From positions 55,110-119,109 of the forward strand of contig NZ_NMUL01000057.1 of assembly GCF_002234595.1 (NCBI RefSeq): DNA of 64,000 nt, in the 5' to 3' direction. The DNA is from Amycolatopsis vastitatis. GTDB lineage: Bacteria > Actinomycetota > Actinomycetes > Mycobacteriales > Pseudonocardiaceae. The notes under the pieces were generated by a model. It was not told where the DNA came from. It saw only the letters and a program-made list of their open reading frames with translations, and did no database searches. The translations under genes and the position numbers were made by a program. Shown one piece after another: positions 45,728 to 53,708 of the stretch; the first letter of the stretch is position 1, and each line of letters starts with the position of its first letter.

Positions 45728-46316
45728 TTTGCCTCCACTCGTCCTGCGTCATCGTGATCTTCTTGCCGTCCGGCGCGATCGGGTACCAGGCCTGGTCGGC
45801 GCCCTGGCCGGACGTGTCGGCCGGTTCGCTGTCGCCGGTGAAGTGGTACAGCGGCCAGCCGGCGAGGGTGAGCTGCTGGGTGCCGTCGTCGCGCGTGATC
45901 TGGCCGATCAGCGACTGGTCGACGTCGATCGGCGCCAGGTTGCCGCCGGCCTTGACCGGGATCCACTTGGTCGCGCACGCATCGGTGCAGTTCGACCGCG
46001 AGGGGTTGGTCGTGTCCCGGTCGTAGCGGTAGATCGTGTACCCGGTCCCGTCGACGAGCAGGAGTCCGAGGTCGAACGTCTTCGCGGCCCTGAGCTGGCT
46101 TTTCGCCGGGTTGTTCGGGTCGGCGGTGATGGATTGCGGCATCGGCAGGACGATCTGTCCCTGTTGCTGCTGCATGCCGGGCATCTGCATGCCGGCGCCA
46201 CCGGCGGCGTAGCCGCCACCCGAGGTGGTGGCCGCGCCGGCGGTACAGGCGGTGAGCAAGGCGAGTGCGGTGAGGCACACGGCGGCGGGGACCACCGGTC
46301 GGGGAATGCGGATCAC
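45711..46316 (-). CDS. COG4315-type lipoprotein with one YxYxxD motif
   Basis: 201 residues. Lipobox LTAC with Cys24, then a Met/Gln/Gly-rich stretch (MQMPGMQQQQGQ) that could bind metal. The conserved Yx[FWY]xxD motif is at Y96-D101 (YRYDRD), followed by Cys110 and Cys114 (SNCTDACATKW) and a second half WPLYHFTGD. GTG 46316 is chosen because GGAGGA lies immediately upstream; an ATG at 46334 would add six residues. First gene of the operon, about 135 bases downstream of an ECF-type promoter. Function of the family is unknown. Confidence 0.84.
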   Translation of the reverse strand: MIRIPRPVVPAAVCLTALALLTACTAGAATTSGGGYAAGGAGMQMPGMQQQQGQIVLPMPQSITADPNNPAKSQLRAAKTFDLGLLLVDGTGYTIYRYDRDTTNPSRSNCTDACATKWIPVKAGGNLAPIDVDQSLIGQITRDDGTQQLTLAGWPLYHFTGDSEPADTSGQGADQAWYPIAPDGKKITMTQDEWRQNAFGL

Positions 46317-46456
46317 TGCTCCTCCGTGGGGCATGACTACGCGCTGTTGCCGGGGGTGCAACGGAAAAGCGCGCGAAGGATCCACAGTGGACATTTGGTC
46401 CGGAGTGGATGCGGAGCGTTGCGGGGGACAACGCCTTGTCGGGGTCTTCGGTAGGG

Positions 46457-46484
46457 GATACGGACACGGTCCGGAAACGGTTCA
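46457..46484 (-). promoter_or_regulatory. ECF-type promoter of the redox operon
   Basis: Read on the minus strand: TGAACC (46484-46479), 16 bases, CGTATC (46462-46457). Identical boxes and spacing occur at 48008-48035. The boxes fit the ECF/SigL-type consensus (TGAACC, 15-16 bases, CGTxTC), and the sigma factor is the divergent gene next to it. Confidence 0.8.
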
Positions 46485-46600
46485 AAAAAGTTTTGCCCCC
46501 GGTTTGCCGGCCGAAGGACTGGACTCCGGGCCTCCGGCACACCAGGATGTCCCGCGTGGGACGGCACACTCGAGCGCTGAGATCCGTCGGAGATCCCGAA

Positions 46601-47116
46601 ATGGTCGTCGAGCCCAACGACGGCCACGACGATCTGGCGAAGGCGCTGTACCAGGAGTTCGGCGGGTCCCTGATGGCGTTCGCGCTGCGGCTGACCGGCC
46701 ACGATCGGCAGTGGGCCGAGGACGTCGTGCAGGAGACCCTGATCAAGGCGTGGCGGAACGCCGACAAGCTCGACCGCCAGCCGGAGATGCTGCGTGCCTG
46801 GTTGTTCACGGTCGCCCGGCGTATCGTGATCGACGGCTGGCGCAGCCGTAGTGCCCGGCCCCAGGAGATCGAGGAGATCGAATCCGACGCGATCGCGGTG
46901 TCCGACGAATCGGACCGGACGCTCGCCGCGATGATCGTTTACGAGGCGTTGCAGGGCCTTTCGCCCGAGCAACGGGAGGCCATCCAGCAGACTTACCTGC
47001 GCGATCGGACCGTGAACGAGGTCGCGGCGACCCTCGGCGTGCCTCCCGGCACCGTCAAATCCCGCATCCACCACGCCGTCCGCGCTCTGCGCCGGGCCCT
47101 GCGCGAGCGGGGGTGA
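46601..47116 (+). CDS. ECF sigma factor, SigL-like
   Basis: 171 residues with region 2 (YQEFGGSLMAFALRLTGHDRQ, AEDVVQETLIKAWRN) and region 4 (LSPEQREAIQQTYLRDRTVNEVA, GTVKSRIHHAVRALRRAL). ATG 46601 has GGAG eight bases upstream; longer frames are not supported. It is followed seven bases later by a zinc anti-sigma gene, the SigL/RslA arrangement. It very probably reads the two identical promoters at 46457-46484 and 48008-48035. No such promoter is seen on the plus strand before the gene itself, so its own expression may be by another sigma factor. Confidence 0.92.
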   Translation: MVVEPNDGHDDLAKALYQEFGGSLMAFALRLTGHDRQWAEDVVQETLIKAWRNADKLDRQPEMLRAWLFTVARRIVIDGWRSRSARPQEIEEIESDAIAVSDESDRTLAAMIVYEALQGLSPEQREAIQQTYLRDRTVNEVAATLGVPPGTVKSRIHHAVRALRRALRERG

Positions 47117-47123
47117 ACTGAGC

Positions 47124-47915
47124 GTGGCCGGATCAGCACACACCGACGTCGCCGCCTATGTACTGGGCGTCCTCAGCGAGGCCGAGAACACCCAGTTCGA
47201 AGCCCACCTGATGAACTGCCCGCACTGCCAGCTCGACCTGATCGAGCTCTACCAGCTGCCGGACGTCCTCGACCTGGTGAAACGCAGCTGGCCGGAGCCG
47301 CCGATGCCGGCGCCCGGCCCGCGCACCCTCTCGCCGGGACCCCGGGTGCTCCGCGGCCTCATGGAAGAGGCCGCCGTCAAGCGGCGCCGCCGCAAGCGGA
47401 TCGGTCTCCTCGCCGGCGCCGCGGCCGCGGCCGCGGTGATCGCGGGCCCGCTGGTGACCCTCGCGGTCCGGCCGGCCGACGCCGTCGCGCCCGCCGCCCT
47501 GGCCGCGCCGAGCGGCAAGCAGGCGCCACCGGTGTCGAGTGTCCCGGCGACGTCCACCGCGCCGCCCTCTTCCGGCGCTCCGGGCCAGCCCGGCGGCGGC
47601 CAGACCTACGGCCGCGGCAGCGGCGGGTCGGCCGTCAGCGCCGTGGTCACCGTGTCCCCGGTGGAGTGGGGCAGCCGCGTCGACCTCGAGCTGCGCGGGA
47701 TCGTCGGGCCGGTGAAGTGCCAGCTGGTCGCCGTTTCGACCGGGGGCGACGAACGCGTGGTCTCCAGCTGGGCGGTGCCGCCCAAGGGGTTCGGCATCCC
47801 CGGCTCGCCGGAACCGTTGCGGCTGCAGGGTTCCATCTCCCTGGCGATGGACCAGATCGGCCGGTTCGAGGTTCGCGGTGACGACGGCTCCGTGCTCGTC
47901 GTCGTGCAGCGCTGA
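47124..47915 (+). CDS. Membrane-bound zinc anti-sigma factor
   Basis: 263 residues. ZAS motif H28-x3-C32-x2-C35 (HLMNCPHC) in an N-terminal cytoplasmic domain, a basic stretch KRRRRKR, one helix at about 93-115, a Pro/Ser/Gly linker and an external beta-rich domain of about 95 residues. It should hold the ECF sigma factor until a redox or envelope signal releases it. GTG 47124 is the start. Its external domain is longer than usual and could sense surface events. Confidence 0.88.
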   Translation: MAGSAHTDVAAYVLGVLSEAENTQFEAHLMNCPHCQLDLIELYQLPDVLDLVKRSWPEPPMPAPGPRTLSPGPRVLRGLMEEAAVKRRRRKRIGLLAGAAAAAAVIAGPLVTLAVRPADAVAPAALAAPSGKQAPPVSSVPATSTAPPSSGAPGQPGGGQTYGRGSGGSAVSAVVTVSPVEWGSRVDLELRGIVGPVKCQLVAVSTGGDERVVSSWAVPPKGFGIPGSPEPLRLQGSISLAMDQIGRFEVRGDDGSVLVVVQR

Positions 47916-48232
47916 ATCTCTTTATTTCGCGAAAACGCTGTGACCTGGGTGAATGCTGTCCGGTTGCGTTCCGGAAGATAACGAACAGATAACGGGCTGG
48001 TCGCTTTTGAACCTCTGCGCACCGGCGTCCGTATCCCCCAATGCATCCCCCGATGCACCCCGACGCGCTGGAACCGGCGCACCGGGCGGCACCGCCGGAA
48101 CGTCCGGCGGGAGGCCCGGTGCGGAATCCCCGCGGGTTCCGCGCAATTTCGAGCTCAATTGTCGGTAGTTCTTGCCCGGGCCGCCGCGCTTTACGGCGCG
48201 CGCCCGGAATAACGAACGAGGTGAACTAGTCT
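47916..48232. other. 317-bp intergenic leader with ECF promoter
   Basis: No gene seen. It contains the ECF-type promoter (separate entry) and, after it, roughly 190 bases of likely 5' leader before ATG 48233. The first part, TTATTTCGCGAAAACG, is AT-richer than its surroundings. No riboswitch recognised. Confidence 0.6.
48008..48035 (+). promoter_or_regulatory. ECF-type promoter before the DUF1996 gene
   Basis: TGAACC (48008-48013), 16 bases, CGTATC (48030-48035), identical in boxes and spacing to the minus-strand promoter at 46457-46484. Predicted transcript start near 48043. Confidence 0.82.
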
Positions 48233-49732
48233 ATGGCCCGGAATTCTCGGCCCCCCGTGACGGGCAAACACCGCGTTGCCCGCCGAACCAAGATCGCGAT
48301 GGGCGCGATCGGCCTGGCGATCGCCGTCGGCGCACTCGCCGTCGCCGTGACCGCGGGCCGCACGGGCGAAGCCAGCGCGGACCCCGCTGACCCGTCGTTC
48401 TTCATCGACATCAACAAGGTTCCCGCCGGCAACAACGTCAACGCGGCCTTGAAGAAGAAGGGCGCGCAGGGCTCCTTCACCGTCAACTGCGGAACGAACG
48501 CCGACGGCGCGCACCAGAACCCGGACAACTTCATCGCCCAGCCGGGGATCAAGAACGGTGCCCAGCACCTGCACGACTACGTCGGCAACTTGACCACCGA
48601 TGCCGACTCCAGCCTGAAGAGCCTCCTGGCCGGCGGCACCACCTGCAAGAACGGTGACAAGTCCGCCTACTTCTGGCCCGTCATCCGGATCGACCGCGGG
48701 GACAAGGAAGCAGCGCAGCAGAAGAACCAGAAGGCCCAGCAGCAGCAGAAGGGCAAGACGGGCGACGTCCAGCAGGACAAGAGCGCCCAGGACGCCAAGG
48801 ACGCGCAGGATCAGCGCAACAACCAGGGCCAGGGTGGCGGTGGCCGCTCGGGCAAGGCCGCGCGGCAGCAGCAGGGTGACCAGAACCAGAACCAGGACGG
48901 TCAGCAGCAGCGTCAGCGCAACCAGCAGCAGCAGAACCAGCAGCAGGACCAGAACCAGCAGCAGGACCAGAACCAGCAGCAGGACCAGAACAACCAGCAG
49001 GACCAGAACAAGCAAGGCCAGAACCAGCAGGGCCAGAACAAGAACCAGCAGCAGCAGAACCAGAACAACCAGCAGCAGAACCAGAACAACCAGCAGGACC
49101 AGAACAAGAACAACCAGAACAACGCCAACCAGAACGCCGGTCAGGCCGACCAGCAGGAGCTGGGCGGCATCCAGGGCGAGAACAAGGAGGTCGGCGACAA
49201 CGACGGCACGATCATCGAGCCGGAGTCGGCGACGCTGAAGTTCATCGGCGGTGGCGCGCAGGACGTCGTCGCGATGCCGCTCGGCCTGAAGATCCTCTAC
49301 GGTGACGCCAAGCAGAGTACCAACGGCCCGAAGAACGCCCGGCCGAGCTGGACCTGCACCGGGTTCGAGGACCGGCTGACCGACCTCTACCCGATCTGCC
49401 CGGCGGGCAGCAAGGTCGAGCGGATCCACGCGTTCCCGAACTGCTGGGACGGCAAGAACACCGACAGCACGGACCACCGCAGCCACATCGTGTTCGCCGA
49501 CAAGCAGGGCAAGTGCCCCCAGGGCTTCAAGAACGTGCCGCAGCTCGAGGTCACGCTGGTGTACGACGTCCCGCAGGACGTCCAGCAGAACGGCGAGTAC
49601 AAAGTGGACGCCTTCGCCCAGGAGAAGCACAACCCGCGTTCGGACCACGACGACTTCGCGAACGTGATGAGCAAGCAGATCATGGGCCGCCTGGTCAACT
49701 GCGTCAACTCCGGCAAGGCCTGCGCGGAATAA
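48233..49732 (+). CDS. Secreted DUF1996 protein with Gln/Asn-rich insert
   Basis: 499 residues. A basic N-terminus and helix at 21-41 form a signal peptide or anchor. DUF1996 hallmarks lie on both sides of an insert: SFTVNC, HLHDYVGN (112-119), AYFWPVIRI before it; SATLKFIGGG, YPICPAG, NCWDGKN, HRSHIVFAD after it. The insert (about 158-325) is almost only Gln, Asn, Asp, Lys and Gly, densest at 211-303, encoded partly by tandem 18-base units. DUF1996 is common in fungal and actinobacterial secreted proteins; function unknown. About six Cys outside the insert may form disulfides. ATG 48233 has AGGTGA upstream. Confidence 0.87.
   Translation: MARNSRPPVTGKHRVARRTKIAMGAIGLAIAVGALAVAVTAGRTGEASADPADPSFFIDINKVPAGNNVNAALKKKGAQGSFTVNCGTNADGAHQNPDNFIAQPGIKNGAQHLHDYVGNLTTDADSSLKSLLAGGTTCKNGDKSAYFWPVIRIDRGDKEAAQQKNQKAQQQQKGKTGDVQQDKSAQDAKDAQDQRNNQGQGGGGRSGKAARQQQGDQNQNQDGQQQRQRNQQQQNQQQDQNQQQDQNQQQDQNNQQDQNKQGQNQQGQNKNQQQQNQNNQQQNQNNQQDQNKNNQNNANQNAGQADQQELGGIQGENKEVGDNDGTIIEPESATLKFIGGGAQDVVAMPLGLKILYGDAKQSTNGPKNARPSWTCTGFEDRLTDLYPICPAGSKVERIHAFPNCWDGKNTDSTDHRSHIVFADKQGKCPQGFKNVPQLEVTLVYDVPQDVQQNGEYKVDAFAQEKHNPRSDHDDFANVMSKQIMGRLVNCVNSGKACAE
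48930..49005. repeat. Tandem CAG/GAC-rich coding repeat
   Basis: Tandem near-identical 18-base units (CAGCAGCAGGACCAGAAC) inside the DUF1996 gene encode QQQDQN blocks; the surrounding 48875-49141 is more degenerate Gln/Asn coding sequence. Such tracts tend to change length by slippage. Confidence 0.8.
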
Positions 49733-49785
49733 CCGCCACCACCGCATCACCCCCGGCCACCTGAACCCAGGAAGGAGAAACTCCG

Positions 49786-50754
49786 ATGAACCGCGCTCGC
49801 CCGGTCGCTGCCCTGACGCTCACCGCCGCCGCTCTCGCGCTGGTCGCGGCCTGCGGGACCAACCCGTACGCCACGTCCGGTGCCGTGCTGGCGCTCGGTG
49901 CGCAGCAGCAGCAACCGGCGAGCGCGGTTCCGGCGGGTTCGGTGGCCGGGCAGGCCCAGCTCACGGTGTCCACTGTGGAAGGTCTGGGCGCGGTACTGGC
50001 CGACGCCGAAGGGCACACGCTCTACCGCTACGCGAAAGACACGGCCAACCCGCCGAAGTCGGCCTGCGCCGGCGCCTGCGCGGAAACCTGGCCGCCGCTG
50101 CTCTCCGACGTCCCGGTGACAGCTGCCGGGGTCGACAGTCAACTCGTCGGCTCGGTCGTCCGGCCCGACGGCCGCAAGCAGGTGACCGTCGGCGGCCGGC
50201 CGGTCTACACCTACGCCAAGGACACCGGCCCGGGTGTCGCGCTCGGCCGGAACGTCAGCGCGGACTGGGCGGCGATCACCCCGGCGGGGGAGAAGGCGGC
50301 CGGGGACCCGGCCACGGAACCGGCCGCGGCCTCCACCACCCCCACCGTCGGCACGACGGACATCGGCGGGCTCGGTTCCGTGCTCACGGACTCGGCCGGC
50401 CGCACGCTCTACCTGTTCACCAAGGACGGCCGGGGTTCCGGAAAGTCCACCTGCGACGGAGTCTGCGCGCAGAAGTGGCCACCGGTGCCCGCGGACGGCC
50501 GGATCACCGCGGCCGGCGGCGTCGACGCCGGCCTGCTCGGGCGCATCCGCCGGGCGGACGGCAGCAGCCAGCTGACCGTCGGCGGCTGGCCCGTCTACAC
50601 CTACGCCCAGGACGGCGCGCCCGGCGAGGCGAACGGCCACGGCGCGGGGAACACCTGGTACGCCGTGGAACCCAACGGCTGCAAGGTCGACCCGGCGCGC
50701 CGGCCCGACACCCGGCAGGCGATCGCGGCGTCTTCGGCCACCGGCGGGTACTGA
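49786..50754 (+). CDS. COG4315-type lipoprotein with four Yx[FWY]xxD motifs
   Basis: 322 residues. Lipobox LVAAC (Cys23), a Gln-rich linker, then two tandem domains. Each domain has two motifs: Y80 (YRYAKD), Y141 (YTYAKD), Y209 (YLFTKD) and Y271 (YTYAQD). CAGACAETWPP and CDGVCAQKWPP give a paired Cys in each domain. The same domain occurs once in the divergent lipoprotein at 45711-46316. GGAAGGAG precedes ATG 49786, 53 bases after the DUF1996 stop, so both are probably on one ECF-driven transcript. Surface-exposed; function of the family unknown. Confidence 0.87.
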   Translation: MNRARPVAALTLTAAALALVAACGTNPYATSGAVLALGAQQQQPASAVPAGSVAGQAQLTVSTVEGLGAVLADAEGHTLYRYAKDTANPPKSACAGACAETWPPLLSDVPVTAAGVDSQLVGSVVRPDGRKQVTVGGRPVYTYAKDTGPGVALGRNVSADWAAITPAGEKAAGDPATEPAAASTTPTVGTTDIGGLGSVLTDSAGRTLYLFTKDGRGSGKSTCDGVCAQKWPPVPADGRITAAGGVDAGLLGRIRRADGSSQLTVGGWPVYTYAQDGAPGEANGHGAGNTWYAVEPNGCKVDPARRPDTRQAIAASSATGGY

Positions 50755-50769
50755 CCCGCCCCACGATCC

Positions 50770-50821
50770 CCGGCCCGGCGGACACTTCCCTCCACCTCAC
50801 CCCCCTTGTCCGCCGGGCCGG
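50770..50821. repeat. Hairpin repeat, copy 1
   Basis: Perfect 15-bp stem CCGGCCCGGCGGACA / TGTCCGCCGGGCCGG around the loop CTTCCCTCCACCTCACCCCC. Starts 15 bases after the lipoprotein stop, so it could also end that transcript. Confidence 0.88.
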
Positions 50822-50868
50822 TCGCACCACCCCGAGAAAACGCGGGACGTCAGTCCCGCTCCCGATCC

Positions 50869-50920
50869 CCGGTCCGGTGGACGCTTCCCTCCACCTCACC
50901 CCCCCAGTCCACCGGGCCGG
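50869..50920. repeat. Hairpin repeat, copy 2
   Basis: Stem CCGGTCCGGTGGAC / GTCCACCGGGCCGG (one mismatch) with the same loop. Differs from copy 1 at a paired position (GGTGG/CCACC instead of GGCGG/CCGCC). Confidence 0.86.
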
Positions 50921-50991
50921 GATTCCCACCCCGATCCGGCTCCGGCCGGGTCAGCGAAGGAGGAAACCGGCGGGAGCCCTCCCGCCCGCGA

Positions 50992-51050
50992 GTTCCGGCC
51001 CGGTGGACGTCTTCCCTCCACCTCACCCCCCACGTCCACCGCGCCGGAAC
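50992..51050. repeat. Hairpin repeat, copy 3
   Basis: Longer stem GTTCCGGCCCGGTGGACGT / ACGTCCACCGCGCCGGAAC (one mismatch), same loop CTTCCCTCCACCTCACCCCC. Confidence 0.86.
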
Positions 51051-51084
51051 TCTCCCCCAAACTTCCGCCCCCACCGCGAGCCGA

Positions 51085-51240
51085 CCCTCCAGGTACGCGA
51101 GCCGACCCTCCAGGTACGCGAGTCGACCCTTCAATCACGCGAGATGCCTCCCCAATCACGCGAGATGCCCCTCCAGACACGCGAGTTCCGTCTCTGATCA
51201 CGCGAGACCGGTCTTCGAACACGCGAATCACGCGAGATCC
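51085..51240. repeat. TCACGCGAG short-repeat array
   Basis: About eight degenerate units, beginning with GGTACGCGAG versions and passing to ATCACGCGAGATGCC and ATCACGCGAGACC. Spacing about 20-22 bases. Same orientation as the 6.7-kb array. Confidence 0.78.
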
Positions 51241-51305
51241 GTCCCGAATCCCCGCCCGGCGGCCGCCCCTCGGTCACCGGGCCGGATTCCGCTCCACCCC
51301 GGAAC

Positions 51306-51359
51306 ACCGGCCCGGGGGATGCTTCCCTCCACCTCACCCCCCTCATCCCCCGGACCGGT
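51306..51359. repeat. Hairpin repeat, copy 4
   Basis: Stem ACCGGCCCGGGGGATG / CATCCCCCGGACCGGT (one mismatch), same loop. Its right arm overlaps the last codons of the Lrp-type regulator gene. Confidence 0.86.
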
Positions 51360-52407
51360 CAACGCTGCGGTCCCCGTGCCCCGGCACGGGGACCGCGGCC
51401 CAGAAGTCCAGCGGCACCCGCCCGGCGCCCCGGCCCGCGGAGTCGAGCAGACGGCCCATCAGCTTGACGTTCCGCAGCGTCACCGCCCGGCCGGCGATCT
51501 CCAGCCACGGGAGCTTCGCGGCCAGCACCGCCTCAAGCGAAAGCGTGTCGTGCTGCGAAGGCAGCCACACCACCAGCATCAGGTTCGCCGCCCCGGACAG
51601 CGCCGCGCACATCCGGACCTCCGGCAGCATCGCCAGCGACCGCGCCGTCGTCTCCAGCATGTCCGGCGGCACCCGCAGCCACAGCGTCATCGTGACCGGC
51701 GCCGGCGACGCCGACCGCGCGATCTCGCAGCGCACCCGGATCGCGCCCCGGCCGAGCAGCGCGTCCAGCCGCCGACGCACCGTCGTCGCCCCGACGCCGA
51801 CCTCGACGGCCAAGGCCGCCGCCGACGCCCGCGCGTCCGCCCCCAGCGCCAGGACCAGCGCCCGGTCCGCCGCGTCGAACCGCAACGGCGCGCGATGGCG
51901 AGCCGGCTTCGCCGAGAGGGCTTCCCGCAGGCCCGGTGAGATCGCCCGCACCCGCCACCGGCTGCCCTCGGTGAACATCCGCGGCGACAGCGTCGTCCGC
52001 ACCCGCGTCACGCCGGGCACCGCCGCCACCCGGCCCGCCACGTGCGCACCCAGCTCGCTGAGCGTCGGCGCGACGACGTGGGCGAGCAGGTCGCACGGCC
52101 CGGCGACGTGCTCGACGGTGACCACGTGCACGTCGGCGGCCAGCGCGAACGCGACGTCGAGCACCGCCCCGGGCTCGCAGTCGATCGACACGAACGCCAG
52201 CGTCAGCTGCGCGGTGAGCTCTCCGGCGGCGTAGGCGGTCAGCCACGCGTCGCCGCGTTCGACGAGGGCGTCCCAGCGCCGGGCGGCCGTCACCGCGCCC
52301 AGCCCGAGCGCGCGGCCGAGCGTCGACCACGACGCGCGCGGCGCCGCCTGGAGCGCGTCGACCAGTTTGAGGTCCTGCTCGGCCAACATGGCGGATTCTT
52401 CGCTCAT
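51343..52407 (-). CDS. Lrp/AsnC regulator with duplicated domains
   Basis: 354 residues, twice the usual Lrp length: two winged HTH-plus-ligand units (DLKLVDALQAAPRASWSTLGRALGLGAVTAARR and DRALVLALGADARASAAALAVEVGVGATTVRRR). Divergent by 68 bases to the M20 amidohydrolase and following transport genes, which it probably controls in response to an amino acid or its derivative. Its 3' end lies in hairpin repeat copy 4. Confidence 0.85.
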   Translation of the reverse strand: MSEESAMLAEQDLKLVDALQAAPRASWSTLGRALGLGAVTAARRWDALVERGDAWLTAYAAGELTAQLTLAFVSIDCEPGAVLDVAFALAADVHVVTVEHVAGPCDLLAHVVAPTLSELGAHVAGRVAAVPGVTRVRTTLSPRMFTEGSRWRVRAISPGLREALSAKPARHRAPLRFDAADRALVLALGADARASAAALAVEVGVGATTVRRRLDALLGRGAIRVRCEIARSASPAPVTMTLWLRVPPDMLETTARSLAMLPEVRMCAALSGAANLMLVVWLPSQHDTLSLEAVLAAKLPWLEIAGRAVTLRNVKLMGRLLDSAGRGAGRVPLDFWAAVPVPGHGDRSVDRSGG

Positions 52408-52475
52408 CGATCCTCGAAATGGTGGTTTCGCGGGTTTTCCCCGGCCATTGTGCTCGACTCTCGCATGATCGGCGG

Positions 52476-53708
52476 ATGACTCTGCGCTCCGACTCCGCCG
52501 CCCTGCTCGGCGACCTGGTCGCCCTGCGCCGCGACCTGCACCGCATCCCCGAGATCGGCCTGCACCTGCCGCGCACCCAGGAACGGGTCCTGACCGCCCT
52601 CGACGGCCTCGGCCTCGAACTCACCCTCGGCGAGAACCTGACGTCGATCACCGCCGTTCTCCGCGGTGGCAAACCCGGCGGCACGGCGTCTGGCGCGGTC
52701 TCAGCGGGAGGACGTACTTCGACCGTGCTGCTGCGCGGCGACATGGACGCGCTGCCGGTCACCGAGGCCAGCGGCGAGGAGTTCAGCTCCACCCTCGACG
52801 GCGCCATGCACGCGTGCGGCCACGATCTCCACACCGCGGGCCTGGTCGGCGCGGCCCGGCTGCTCGCCGCCCGGCGCGAAGAGCTGCGCGGCGACGTCGT
52901 CTTCATGTTCCAGCCCGGCGAAGAAGGCTGGGACGGCGCCGGCCACATGATCGAGGAAGGCGTCCTGACGGCGTCCGGCAAGCACGTCGACGCCGCCTAC
53001 GGACTGCACGTTTCGGCCGCGAGCTACGCGAAGGGCCAGTTCGCCACCCGCCCGGGCACGCTGATGGCGGCGTCGGGCGCCCTCGAAGTCCGGGTGAAGG
53101 GCGAAGGCGGCCACGGCTCGTCCCCGCACGACGCCCGCGACCCGATCCCGGCCGCCTGCGAGATGGTGACCGCCCTGCAGACGATGGTGACGCGCACCTT
53201 CGACGTCTTCGACCCGGTCGTGGTCACCGTCGGTTCGTTCCACGCCGGCACCCGCCGCAACATCATCCCGGACGACGCGGTGTTCGAGGCGACGCTCCGG
53301 TCGTTCTCGCCCGGAGCCGCGGCGCGGGTGGGGAAGCGGGCGGAGCAGGTCTGCCGCGGCATCGCGCAGGCGCACGGCCTCGGCGTCGAAGTCGCCTACG
53401 AACCCGAGTACCCCGCGACGGTCAACGACCCCGACGCGTACGCCTTCGTGGCCGGCACGATCAGCGACGTCTTCGGCGCGGACCGGTTCACCGAGCTGGC
53501 CGATCCGATCACCGGTTCGGAGGACTTCTCCCGTGTCCTGGAACGGGTTCCGGGGGCGTACCTGTTCCTCGGCGCGTGCCCGGCGGACCCGGAGACCGCG
53601 CCGGACAACCATTCGCCGCGTGCCCGCTTCGACGACAGCGTGCTCGCCGACGGCGCCGCGCTGCTGGCCGAGCTCGCCGTCCGCCGCCTCGCGCTCCTGG
53701 CCGGGTGA
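52476..53708 (+). CDS. M20-family amidohydrolase
   Basis: 410 residues, M20D peptidase/amidohydrolase: RRDLHRIPEIGLHLPRTQE, GDMDALPV, MHACGHDLHTA, FQPGEEG and GSEDFS supply the metal ligands and catalytic Glu. Enzymes of this kind remove acyl groups from N-acyl amino acids (hippurate, indole-acetyl conjugates). ATG 52476. First of four coupled genes: DUF3311 protein, symporter and a second amidohydrolase follow with GTGA/ATGA overlaps. Confidence 0.9.
   Translation: MTLRSDSAALLGDLVALRRDLHRIPEIGLHLPRTQERVLTALDGLGLELTLGENLTSITAVLRGGKPGGTASGAVSAGGRTSTVLLRGDMDALPVTEASGEEFSSTLDGAMHACGHDLHTAGLVGAARLLAARREELRGDVVFMFQPGEEGWDGAGHMIEEGVLTASGKHVDAAYGLHVSAASYAKGQFATRPGTLMAASGALEVRVKGEGGHGSSPHDARDPIPAACEMVTALQTMVTRTFDVFDPVVVTVGSFHAGTRRNIIPDDAVFEATLRSFSPGAAARVGKRAEQVCRGIAQAHGLGVEVAYEPEYPATVNDPDAYAFVAGTISDVFGADRFTELADPITGSEDFSRVLERVPGAYLFLGACPADPETAPDNHSPRARFDDSVLADGAALLAELAVRRLALLAG

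Larger units (their letters stand above)
50755..51342. other. 588-bp intergenic region built of repeats
   Basis: No gene seen. It consists of three of the four hairpin repeats, part of the fourth, and a TCACGCGAG array, with short linkers. Frames crossing it translate only the repeats. Confidence 0.7.

Noticed and set aside
48875..49141. Gln/Asn tract as a frameshift or assembly error
   Set aside because: The frame is continuous, DUF1996 motifs resume in the same frame after it, and the DNA repeats are coherent.
50504..50929. Minus-strand frame overlapping the second lipoprotein gene and first hairpin
   Set aside because: Opposes a clear lipoprotein with conserved motifs, and its product is Arg/Gly/Pro-rich without a domain.
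51085..51240. Possible CRISPR array
   Set aside because: Repeat core is only about 9-12 bases and degenerate, spacers are not unique or of constant 30-40 bases, and no cas gene is present.
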